A DNA stretch of 64,000 bases. Source: Peribacillus frigoritolerans (GTDB lineage: Bacteria; Bacillota; Bacilli; Bacillales; DSM-1321). The DNA lies in assembly GCF_040250305.1 (NCBI RefSeq), contig NZ_CP158190.1:4868001-4932000 (forward strand), in the 5' to 3' direction. Below the pieces are notes generated by a model. The model was not told where the DNA came from, searched no databases, and saw nothing but the letters and a program-made list of their open reading frames with translations. The translations under genes were made by a program, and so were the position numbers. Of the stretch, positions 17,054 through 26,200 are shown one piece after another (position 1 is the first letter of the stretch; the number at the start of each line of letters is the position of its first letter).

Positions 17054-17587
17054 ATGAGTCAAATATTTCGTGAAGTACGTGTAGAAGATGTGGATAAATT
17101 CCTCCAATTAACATTGGATGCTTATGCGAGTATAAGAGAGTTGGATATTCACTTTTCTGCGGCAACGGCCAAGAGAGAGGAAGCGGTTAAGCATATATCA
17201 GAAAATAAGGTATATGTTCTGGAGGAAAATGGGACATTTATTTCGACCGTTTCGATTCGGTTACCTTGGGGCCCTAATCCTGGCCCGCTCGTATTGCCAC
17301 ACATAGGCTGGTTCGCTACAAACCCTGCATATAAGCGTCAAGGCATAGGGAAAAAAGTTCTGTCATGGCTCGAAGAAGAAATTTTGAAGAAGCAACTGAG
17401 AGCCCCCGCGGTTACGCTCGGAACCGCGGATAATCATCCATGGCTGAAGGAAATGTACGAAAAAAGTGGATTTGAAGAGATCGGGCAAAAAGATTTAGGC
17501 AAAGGTCATCTCACAATATACTTAAGGAAAATCTTACACCCGGGACAATATCAAGCTTGGACTGAAAAACATAATCAAGCCATTTAA
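17054..17587 (+). CDS. yxeL: GNAT N-acetyltransferase (YxeL-like)
   Basis: This 177-aa GNAT protein has the acetyl-CoA loop NPAYKRQGIGKKVLSWLEEE and a late KSGFEEIG segment. In the yxe pathway this enzyme N-acetylates S-(2-succino)cysteine, the first detoxifying step. The start is behind AGGAGGTG. It is 92 bp after yxeK and 19 bp before the binding-protein gene. Substrate is assigned by context only. Confidence 0.85.
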   Translation: MSQIFREVRVEDVDKFLQLTLDAYASIRELDIHFSAATAKREEAVKHISENKVYVLEENGTFISTVSIRLPWGPNPGPLVLPHIGWFATNPAYKRQGIGKKVLSWLEEEILKKQLRAPAVTLGTADNHPWLKEMYEKSGFEEIGQKDLGKGHLTIYLRKILHPGQYQAWTEKHNQAI

Positions 17588-17606
17588 TAATAGGAGGAAA
17601 ATAACA

Positions 17607-18407
17607 ATGAAAAAAATTCTTTCCCTTGGACTCTCTTTACTTTTCATATTAGTACTTGCAGCATGTGGCAATTCAAAACAAGAGAATGCTGCCAATGATT
17701 CCGAACAAAAAACAATTAAAGTGGGGTCCACTGGCCAAAGCTATCCAAATGGTTATCAAGAGGATGGTAAATTAATAGGTTTTGACGTAGAACTTACAGA
17801 ACTCATCGCCAAGAATTTAGGATACAAGGTAGAGTGGGTCACTTCTGATTTCAGCGGGATAATGGGGCAATTGGGATCAGGTAAATTGGACACCGTTGCG
17901 AATGCCGTTGCTATAACACCAGAACGCCAAGAGCAATTTAATTTTACAGAGCCATATAGTTATTATGGTGCACAAATTGTATCAAGCACAAAAAACGATG
18001 ATATTAAAAGTTTGGCTGATCTTAAAGGCAAAACCGTTTCCGGTGTGCTGGGGTCTAATAACGTAACAAACCTAGAAAAATATGATAAAAATGGCGATAT
18101 CAAAATACGAACCTATGAAACCCGGGATGGCGCGATGCAAGATGCCATTAACAACCGTGTAGATGGATATATCAATTCCCGCCCAATCCTGGTTGCAGAA
18201 ATAAAGAAAAATGATCTTCCGTTAAAACTAGTTGGTGATCCAGTGGCCTATGAAAATGTAGGGTATCCATTTACCAAAACAGATAAAGGCAAAAAATTAA
18301 ATGATGAATTCACGATAGAAATCAAAAAACTTAAAGAAGATGGTACATTAACGAAGCTGTCCAATAAATATTTTGGTGAAGACATCACCACGAATTCCGG
18401 CGAATAA
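17607..18407 (+). CDS. yxeM: Amino acid ABC transporter binding lipoprotein (YxeM-like)
   Basis: A 266-aa family 3 solute-binding protein with a lipoprotein signal ending in LAAC at cysteine 20. The mature part shows KVGSTGQSYPNGYQEDGK, IGFDVELTELIAKNLG and TPERQEQFNFTEPY, typical of polar amino acid and cystine binders. It sits outside the membrane and delivers ligand to YxeN/YxeO. The likely ligand is an S-modified cysteine. AGGAGG precedes the ATG. Confidence 0.88.
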   Translation: MKKILSLGLSLLFILVLAACGNSKQENAANDSEQKTIKVGSTGQSYPNGYQEDGKLIGFDVELTELIAKNLGYKVEWVTSDFSGIMGQLGSGKLDTVANAVAITPERQEQFNFTEPYSYYGAQIVSSTKNDDIKSLADLKGKTVSGVLGSNNVTNLEKYDKNGDIKIRTYETRDGAMQDAINNRVDGYINSRPILVAEIKKNDLPLKLVGDPVAYENVGYPFTKTDKGKKLNDEFTIEIKKLKEDGTLTKLSNKYFGEDITTNSGE

Positions 18408-18431
18408 GCATAGCGGAGGTTTTAAAGCATT

Positions 18432-19103
18432 ATGAATTTTGATTTACAATATATGTTGGAAATTTCCCTGCAAATCGCAAAATTTATTCCAATCACTCTG
18501 GTTTTAGCCATCATTTCGATGGCTTTAGCCATTATAATCGGACTTGTAGTAGCCTTAATAAGAAATAGCAATATTTTTGGAATCACCCAATTGGCAGGCT
18601 TATATATCTCTTTATTCAGAGGAATGCCAACATTGGTACAATTATTCATCATTTATTACGGTTTACCACAGTTATTCCCGTCGTTGTCAACGATGGAAGC
18701 CATGACGGCGGCGATCATTGGATTTAGTTTGAAAGAATCCTCTTATTTAGCAGAAATTTTCCGAGCTGGATTGAATTCCGTGGACAAAGGGCAGATGGAA
18801 GCGGGCCTTGCAACTGGCATGAAAAGAGTGCAGATTTACTCGCGAATCATATTACCACAGGCTGCTTTAAATGCATTGCCAGCAACAGGGAATACATTTA
18901 TATCTTTGATTAAAGAAACGTCCCTTGCCTTTACATTAGGAATTACGGAACTATTTGCAGAGGGAAAAATTATAGCATCCGCTAACATGCGCTTTTTCGA
19001 GACATATTTGGTGGTTGGCTTGATTTACTGGCTATTGGTTATTCTTTATTCTTGGATACAAAAATACCTGGAGATTTGGCTCAGCAAACCACTTAGAAGG
19101 TGA
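18432..19103 (+). CDS. yxeN: Amino acid ABC transporter permease (YxeN-like)
   Basis: This 223-aa HisM/GlnP-type permease has five membrane helices, the family block SLFRGMPTLVQLFIIYYGLP and the EAA loop EAGLATGMKRVQIYSRIILPQA, which contacts the ATPase. It forms a homodimer channel with YxeO. GGAGG precedes the start, 24 bp after yxeM, with the ATPase gene 4 bp downstream. Confidence 0.88.
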   Translation: MNFDLQYMLEISLQIAKFIPITLVLAIISMALAIIIGLVVALIRNSNIFGITQLAGLYISLFRGMPTLVQLFIIYYGLPQLFPSLSTMEAMTAAIIGFSLKESSYLAEIFRAGLNSVDKGQMEAGLATGMKRVQIYSRIILPQAALNALPATGNTFISLIKETSLAFTLGITELFAEGKIIASANMRFFETYLVVGLIYWLLVILYSWIQKYLEIWLSKPLRR

Positions 19104-19107
19104 TCAT

Positions 19108-19875
19108 ATGATAAAAGTAAGAAACTTATCTAAACATTTTGATGATAAACAAGTATTGAACGATATTGACTTGGATATAAGAACCGGGGAAGTTGTCGCA
19201 ATTATTGGCCCTTCAGGTTCTGGAAAATCAACGTTATTACGCTGTCTTAACCTGTTGGAAAAGCCCAACAGCGGCACCATCGAAATCAAGGATGTAAAAT
19301 TGGATACCCAAAAATATAAAGAGAAAGACGCGTACCAATTAAGACAGCAAACAGCGATGGTATTCCAACACTATAACCTTTTTAAAAATAAAACGGCCTT
19401 AAAAAACGTGATTGAAGCTCTGCTTGTCAGCAAAAAGGTGAAAAAAGAGGAAGCCATTCAAATCGGCGTGGATTTATTGAAACGGGTTGGCTTGGAAAAA
19501 CAAGCCAAACAATACCCTGCTACCTTATCCGGCGGACAACAGCAGCGTGTCAGCATCGCTAGAGCATTAGCTGTAAAACCACATGCCATTTTATTTGATG
19601 AACCTACCTCCGCTCTAGATCCCGAATTGGTTAATGAGGTTTTACAAGTAATACGGGAGTTAGCGAGAGAGGATACCACAATGGTGATCGTGACGCATGA
19701 AATGCAATTTGCGAAGGAAGTTGCTGACCATGTCATATTCATGGCAGACGGACATATTATCGAACAAGGAACCCCAGAACAAGTAATTGAGCATTCTCTT
19801 AATCCGCGAACTCAGCGTTTTTTACGGCAAATGGGAGATGAGACGGACGTATCTGCCAGGCAAAAAAGGAAGTGA
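19108..19875 (+). CDS. yxeO: Amino acid ABC transporter ATPase (YxeO-like)
   Basis: A 255-aa ABC ATPase with Walker A GPSGSGKST, Q-loop FQHYNLF, signature LSGGQQQRVSIA, Walker B ILFDEPTSALD and H-loop VTHEM. These sequences fit the polar amino acid uptake family. It powers import through YxeN and ends four bases into the next gene, implying coupled translation. Confidence 0.92.
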   Translation: MIKVRNLSKHFDDKQVLNDIDLDIRTGEVVAIIGPSGSGKSTLLRCLNLLEKPNSGTIEIKDVKLDTQKYKEKDAYQLRQQTAMVFQHYNLFKNKTALKNVIEALLVSKKVKKEEAIQIGVDLLKRVGLEKQAKQYPATLSGGQQQRVSIARALAVKPHAILFDEPTSALDPELVNEVLQVIRELAREDTTMVIVTHEMQFAKEVADHVIFMADGHIIEQGTPEQVIEHSLNPRTQRFLRQMGDETDVSARQKRK

Positions 19876-19880
19876 AGTGC

Positions 19881-21221
19881 ATGAACACGGAAAGGTTATC
19901 TGAAATGATTTATCATTCCAATCCGTTGGTAAATGAAGTAGTATTACAGGCAGCAATCGAAGGACTTCTTGATTATCTTGCTGTTTCCTATCAAACGAAA
20001 TCCGAAAAGGAAATTACGATTTTAAAGCAAATCATTTTGGAAGAAGGCGGAAATGGGACGAGTTATTTGATTGGAAGTCACATACATGCAACAAGATCCC
20101 AGGCAGCACTCTTCAATGGCTTTCAAGTTCATTTACTAGATTATGATGATGTACATTCAGATGTACGAGGTCATCCAAGCGCAGTCATTTTGTCTGCTTT
20201 GTTAGCAGTTGGAGAACCTGAAATGTCCGGAAAACGCTTTTTAGCTGCCTATGTGGTCGGTGTGGAGATCATGGCTCGGTTTGGGGAAGCTATGAACCCC
20301 TATCATTATACAAAAGGTTGGCATAATACAGCTACACTTGGCGTAATAGCTGCAGCTGGTGCGGTTGCGTATTTACGGGAATACTCACCACGCTTAATAG
20401 CTGAAACCATGAGTCTTGCCGCTACCCAATCGGCGGGTTTACGACTTCAATTTGGCACTGTGGTAAAGCCGCTCCATGTAGGGATTGCTGCTAAAAACGC
20501 TGTAGATTCCGCAGATTGGATTCGGATGGGATTACATAGCAACCCCGACTTTTTGAATGATAGGAATGGATTCTTTAAGGTATATGCAGAAAATGGAGTT
20601 TCCGGTTTGACGGAAAATTGGGGAAAGACATGGCGGATCGTAACACCAGGATTATGGTTTAAACAGTACCCTTTTTGTTCTGCTGGGGCACATGGCGCAG
20701 ATGCAGCTGTCTTTTTACATAAGACGTACGATTTGTCGGAAGAAGATATTGAATCGGTGAGTGTTTGCTTTCCTCCAAATGGTGATTCCGCTTTGATACA
20801 CCATAACCCATCGACTGGTGAAGAAGGAAGATTTTCGATTGAATATATTGTATGGCTCGCGCTAACAGGCAAACCCCTAACCTTTGCTTCTTTTGAATCG
20901 AAACCTATTCCCCATTCATGGAGAGAATCCTTTCAAAAAGTAAATAGAGAGACGGATGCAACAATCAAGCCTTCCAAAGCAGCACTCCCAGTGGGACGGT
21001 TTACAATTGTAACCGTGACTACAACGAATGGGGATGTACTTTCGAAACGAATCGATACACCTAAAGGAAGTCCTGGAAATCCATTAACAAAATCCCAGCT
21101 AAAAGAAAAATTGCATAAAGCCGTAGGAGATGATGTAGAGACAGAAAAAATAATAGCAGCTGTCCATGCACTGAATCGCACATCCCTTGGTGTTCTTCAA
21201 GAAGCTGACTATAGAAGCTGA
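19881..21221 (+). CDS. yxeQ: MmgE/PrpD family protein (YxeQ-like)
   Basis: This 446-aa protein shows MmgE/PrpD features: HATRSQAALFNG, the acidic LLDYDDVHSDVRGHPS motif near residue 90 and WHNTATLGVIAAAG. The family includes 2-methylcitrate and related dehydratases and decarboxylases. Its role in cysteine-adduct breakdown is not settled; acting on a carboxylic acid adduct is an inference. ATG 19881 is chosen over an overlapping GTG at 19872. Last gene of the unit, with a terminator 9 bp later. Confidence 0.83.
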   Translation: MNTERLSEMIYHSNPLVNEVVLQAAIEGLLDYLAVSYQTKSEKEITILKQIILEEGGNGTSYLIGSHIHATRSQAALFNGFQVHLLDYDDVHSDVRGHPSAVILSALLAVGEPEMSGKRFLAAYVVGVEIMARFGEAMNPYHYTKGWHNTATLGVIAAAGAVAYLREYSPRLIAETMSLAATQSAGLRLQFGTVVKPLHVGIAAKNAVDSADWIRMGLHSNPDFLNDRNGFFKVYAENGVSGLTENWGKTWRIVTPGLWFKQYPFCSAGAHGADAAVFLHKTYDLSEEDIESVSVCFPPNGDSALIHHNPSTGEEGRFSIEYIVWLALTGKPLTFASFESKPIPHSWRESFQKVNRETDATIKPSKAALPVGRFTIVTVTTTNGDVLSKRIDTPKGSPGNPLTKSQLKEKLHKAVGDDVETEKIIAAVHALNRTSLGVLQEADYRS

Positions 21222-21229
21222 CTGATAGT

Positions 21230-21269
21230 AAATTAGGCGAACAGTATTTATATACTGCTCGCCTAATTT
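21230..21269 (+). terminator. Terminator of the yxe operon
   Basis: AAATTAGGCGA / TCGCCTAATTT 11-bp stem extended by CAGTA / TACTG inside. Confidence 0.85.
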
Positions 21270-21315
21270 ATATACCATCAACCCTTGACGTCCCTCTTCT
21301 TTAGCACAGTATCTT

Positions 21316-21706
21316 TACTCGGGAGTTTCAGCCATTTACTCGTGAATGTCGGCGCTTTACTCGTGAGTACGGGGCATTTACTCGTGAGTTTCGGGCGTTT
21401 CACTCGTGAGCTCGGGCATTTACTCGTGAGTTTGGAGCTTTTACTCGTGAGTTTGGAGCTTTTACTCGTGAGTTTGGAGCTTTTACTCGTGAGTTTGGAG
21501 CTTTTACTCGTGAGCTCGGGCATTTACTCGTGAGCTTTGAGCTTTTACTCGTGAGTTTGGAGCTTTTACTCGTGAGTTTGGAGCTTTTACTCGTGAGTTT
21601 GGAGCTTTTACTCGTGAGTTTCGGCGTTTTACTCGTGAATTTCGACCATTTACTCGTGAGTTTTAGCGTTTTACTCGTGAATTTTGAGCATTTACTTGTG
21701 AGTACC
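21316..21706. repeat. Tandem array 1: 19 copies of an ACTCGTGAG core every 21 bp
   Basis: Nineteen cores start at 21318, 21338, 21359, 21380, 21402, 21422 and so on to 21694. Most read TTTACTCGTGAG; edge copies have one change (ACTCGGGAG, ACTCGTGAA, ACTTGTGAG). The common spacer is TTTGGAGCT, but outer units carry other spacers (CTCGGGCA, TTCGACCA), so cores are better conserved than spacers. Mean period is 20.9 bp. Open frames on both strands (repeated LLVSLEL or KLTSKSS) only reflect a repeat length divisible by three and are not genes. It lies between the convergent yxeQ and gltB terminators. Confidence 0.95.
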
Positions 21707-21724
21707 CTATTTTCAACCACCACA

Positions 21725-21757
21725 AAAAAAGAAGCACCATTATGGCACTTCTTTTTT
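21725..21757 (-). terminator. Terminator of gltAB
   Basis: AAAAAAGAAG / CTTCTTTTTT with a further GCACC/ATGGC-like inner pairing. It ends 6 bp from the gltB stop. Confidence 0.75.
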
Positions 21758-21762
21758 AAAAA

Positions 21763-23244
21763 TTATGGCAATACCGATGCGCCCATCAAGTAGCGGTCCA
21801 CTTCTCTTGCCACTTCACGGCCTTCATTGATTGCCCAAACGATGAGGCTTTGCCCTCTCCTTGCATCTCCGGCAGCGAAAACTCCTTCGACATTCGTTCT
21901 GTAATCGCCATAAACGGCATCAATTTTTTGATTTACTGTTTCTACGCCAAATTGAGTTAATAGCGGCATTTCCGTTCCTTCAAATCCGATTGCGATGAAA
22001 ACGAATTGTGCAGGCCATACTTTTTCAGTTCCTGGAACTTCCCTGAAAATGTACATTCCGTCATCGCCTTTGATTTTTTCCATTGAGATTGTGTGCAGTT
22101 CTTTAACGTTGCCATTTTCATCGGCTACAATCTTCTTTGTTTGGATTGAATATTGACGCGGATCTGCACCGAATTTCGCTTCCGCTTCTTCATACGCATA
22201 ATCGAGGGAAAACACATTCGGGTAGGCTGGCCACATATTATCAGATGTACGGGCCGTCGGAAGGATTGGATGCTTCCCGAATTGTACGACGCTCTTACAT
22301 TCCTGGCGAAGAGCAGTTGCAACACAGTCAGCTCCTGTATCCCCGCCGCCGATTACGATGACGTCCTTCCCCTTAGTGTCTAAAAACTTGCCGTCTTCAA
22401 AATTGGAGTCCAACAGGCTTTTTGTCGAAGTCGTTAAGTAATCCATTGCAAGGTGAATGCCTGTTGCCCCTCGGCCTTCAATTTTCAGGTCACGCTGCTT
22501 TTGGGCACCTGTGCAAAGGATGACTGCATCATATTGATCTTGCAGTTCTTCGGCTGAAATATCTTTGCCTACTTCTGTATTGGTAATGAAGTCGATGCCT
22601 TCCTGGGTCAATAATTTGATTCGGCGTGCAACGACATCTTTTTCAAGCTTCATGTTAGGGATACCGTATGTCAACAGCCCGCCTGCACGGTCTGAACGCT
22701 CATAAACCGTGACCGAATGACCTGCTTGATTCAACTGGTCGGCACTCGCCAATCCTGCCGGGCCTGAACCGATGATGGCAATTTTCTTGCCGGTCCTGCT
22801 TTCAGGGATGCGAGGCGTGATCCAGCCATTTTCAAACCCTTTATCGATGATGGTCCGTTCAATGTTCTTGATGGTAACGGCAGGGTCGCTTATCGCTACC
22901 GTACAAGACCCTTCACAAGGGGCCGGGCAGACGCGCCCGGTGAATTCAGGGAAATTATTCGTTTTCGATAAACGGTCCAATGCTTCTTTCCATCTGCCGC
23001 GGTACACCAAATCATTCCACTCCGGAATCAGATTATGAATCGGACAGCCCGTTGTGACCCGGTTCAATTCCATGCCCATATGACAGAAAGGGGTGGCGCA
23101 GTCCATACACCGCGCTCCCTGTGTACTTAACTTTTCATCAGAGAAAGGAGCTGTATACTCTCTCCAGTCGTTTAAACGAGTGAGAGGATTCCGGTCTTTT
23201 GGTTTTTCTCGCGGATAATCCATAAATCCTGTTGCTTTTCCCAT
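21763..23244 (-). CDS. gltB: Glutamate synthase small subunit
   Basis: At 493 aa it matches B. subtilis GltB. N-terminal cysteine motifs (ARCMDCATPFCHMG, CPAPCEGSC) bind 4Fe-4S clusters. They are followed by an FAD-binding GSGPAGLASADQL and an NADPH-binding VIGGGDTGADC. It passes electrons from NADPH to the GltA subunit for glutamate formation from glutamine and 2-oxoglutarate. It lies 16 bp downstream of gltA. Confidence 0.95.
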   Translation of the reverse strand: MGKATGFMDYPREKPKDRNPLTRLNDWREYTAPFSDEKLSTQGARCMDCATPFCHMGMELNRVTTGCPIHNLIPEWNDLVYRGRWKEALDRLSKTNNFPEFTGRVCPAPCEGSCTVAISDPAVTIKNIERTIIDKGFENGWITPRIPESRTGKKIAIIGSGPAGLASADQLNQAGHSVTVYERSDRAGGLLTYGIPNMKLEKDVVARRIKLLTQEGIDFITNTEVGKDISAEELQDQYDAVILCTGAQKQRDLKIEGRGATGIHLAMDYLTTSTKSLLDSNFEDGKFLDTKGKDVIVIGGGDTGADCVATALRQECKSVVQFGKHPILPTARTSDNMWPAYPNVFSLDYAYEEAEAKFGADPRQYSIQTKKIVADENGNVKELHTISMEKIKGDDGMYIFREVPGTEKVWPAQFVFIAIGFEGTEMPLLTQFGVETVNQKIDAVYGDYRTNVEGVFAAGDARRGQSLIVWAINEGREVAREVDRYLMGASVLP

Positions 23245-23260
23245 CTTTCTCTCCCCTTCC

Positions 23261-26200
23261 TTACTGCATCACAGCTTGTTTAGTGATTTTTTTATCTTGA
23301 ACGGCATTTGCTTGAAATGCACTCATGATCGCTTCTTCATCCGTCAGCCCTGCACGCTTCTGCTCATTGATGCTTTTGATCATCCGTTTGTAATCTTTCG
23401 GAATGACTTTTACGAATCTCTTAGCGAAATCCTCCCAGTTCTCCAGTACATACGATGCTTTGGCACTTTCTGTATAATGAAGGTGGCTGTAAAGCATTTC
23501 TTTTACCTCGTTTGCATCATCCATATCATCAAGTGTCTCGAATTCTATCATTTCACCATTGCATAATGCCTTGAATTCTTCTGCATCATCAGCAAGTACA
23601 TAAGCGATGCCGCCTGACATGCCTGCCGCAAAGTTTTTGCCGACGTCGCCCAGAATGACCACGCGTCCGCCTGTCATATACTCACAGCCATGGTCTCCAA
23701 TTCCTTCAACGACGACATTGACTCCACTGTTACGTACGGCAAATCGTTCTCCTGCACGGCCATTAATGTAGGCCTCGCCGCTTGTTGCACCATATAAGGC
23801 GATATTTCCGGCAATTACATTGTCCCCGGCCTCGATCTGATTGCCAGAAGGTGCCGTGACAATGATTTTCCCGCCAGATAAGCCTTTCCCAACATAGTCA
23901 TTCACATCACCAGTCAAATACATCGACATCCCTTTTGGAATGAACGCACCGAAGCTCTGGCCCGCCGATCCTGTAAAACGAAGTGTGATCGTATCTTCAG
24001 GCAACCCTTCCTCACCGTAGCGTTTGGATACTTCACTGCCGACAATCGTTCCGACCACACGGTTCACGTTGGTAATCGGGAAGCTGACATCCACCTGGGT
24101 TTGGTCATTTAAAGCAGGCTCCACAACAGGTAAAATCTCACGGATATCCAAAGATTCTTCTATTTTATGGTTTTGAGGAAGTTGATACGTACGAATCCCC
24201 TCCGGTTGGAAAAGAAGTGTCGTCAAGTCCAGATGCTTCGCTTTCCAATGGTTTTGCGCCCGCTCGCTCACTTGTAAAACATCAGTGCGGCCGACCATTT
24301 CTTCCAGTGTTCTAAAGCCAAGCTCAGCCATCGTTTCCCGGACTTCCTCAGCGATGAAGCGCATGAAATTCACGACATGATCCGCATCTCCAGTGAATTT
24401 GCTGCGAAGTTCAGGGTTTTGGGTAGCTACCCCGACAGGACATGTATCCAAATGGCAAGCACGCATCATGACACAGCCTAGGACCACAAGCGGTGCTGTA
24501 GCAAAGCCGAATTCTTCCGCTCCAAGGATAGCTGCCATGACCACATCGCGTCCCGTCATTAACTTTCCATCCGTTTCAAGGACTACACGGCTGCGCAGGC
24601 CATTCAGCATTAATGTTTGGTGTGCTTCGGCAAGACCAAGCTCCCAAGGAAGACCAGTATGTTTGATACTCGTTTTTGGTGATGCACCCGTACCGCCATC
24701 ATACCCGCTGATAACGATGACATCTGCGGCTCCTTTGGCCACGCCGGCTGCGATCGTGCCTACGCCTGCTTTTGACACAAGCTTGACGCTTATCCTGGCA
24801 TCACGGTTCGCATTTTTCAAATCATGGATCAGCTGTGCCAAATCTTCAATCGAATAGATATCGTGATGCGGAGGCGGTGAAATCAGGCCGACACCCGGTG
24901 TGGAACCGCGGACCTCTGCAACCCAAGGATATACTTTGTTTCCGGGCAGCTGGCCGCCTTCACCCGGCTTAGCACCTTGCGCCATTTTGATTTGAAGTTC
25001 ATCGGCATTAACAAGGTAATGGCTTTTCACTCCAAAACGGCCGGACGCAATTTGTTTAATACCGCTGCGGCGATTATCGCCGTTTTCATCCAGTTGGTAA
25101 CGGCTAGGGTGCTCCCCGCCTTCACCGCTATTGCTTTTTCCGCCTAAACGGTTCATCGCAATCGCTAATGTTTCATGTGCTTCCTGACTCAATGAACCGA
25201 ATGACATCGCGCCCGTTTTGAATCGGCTGACGATGGATTCCACGGATTCCACTTCATCTATTGAAATGCTTTGGCGTTTTTGATCGAACGAGAATAAATT
25301 CCGTAAAAACCCGAGTCTCTCTTCATTCGCCAAGTTTGAATATTGCTTAAATAAATTATAATCGCCTTTCCGGCACGCCCATTGCAATGTATGGATCGTT
25401 TTAGGATTGAAAGCATGATGTTCCCCTGTTTTTCTCCATTGAAAATCACTTCCGCTTTCAAGCGTTTCATCAAGGGAATCGGCTGCAGCTTTCCTATGGC
25501 GAATCAACGCTTCATCTGCGATCGTTACCAAATCGATCCCACTAAGCTGCGATGCCGTACCGCTGAAATAGCGTTCGATCACATCAGCACCGATTCCGAC
25601 CGCTTCGAAAATTTGTGCGCCGCGATAACTTTGAATCGTTGAAATCCCCATTTTCGACATCACTTTTACGATGCCTTCTGTCACAGAGCTTACATATTTC
25701 CTTACCGTTTCTTCGTAGCTGGTGGCCAAACTGCCTTCCAATACCGCCTGCTTATATGTTTCATAAGCAAGATACGGGTAAATCGCATCCACTCCATACC
25801 CGATTAGGGATGCATAATGATGGACTTCCCTTGCTTCCCCCGATTCAACGATAATGCTCACCTTCGTACGGTTACCATGGCGGATCAGCTCTTGATGAAG
25901 GGCGCTCGCAGCCAGCAGGGAAGGAATCGCAGCTTTTTCTTTGCTCATATCCTTGTCAGATAATATCAAAAGGCTGACCCCATCAGCGATCGCTTGTTCC
26001 GCTTCACGGCAGATGCGATCGAGTCCACTCTCTAAATCTTCTGAAAATAAAGTGTGAATGACTTTGCTCCTGAATTCAGGATAGGCATTTTCTTTCAACT
26101 GCTGCATTTGACCTGGCGTCAAAACAGGTGAATCCAATTGAATGCGGCGGCTGTTCGTTTCATCCGGTTTCAGCAAATCTCCTTCCGCACCGAGAAATGT

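Noticed and set aside
21278..21793. Long open frames on both strands with LLVSLEL or KLTSKSS repeats
   Set aside because: They arise because the 21-bp repeat is a multiple of three. No ribosome sites, and both strands are open at once.
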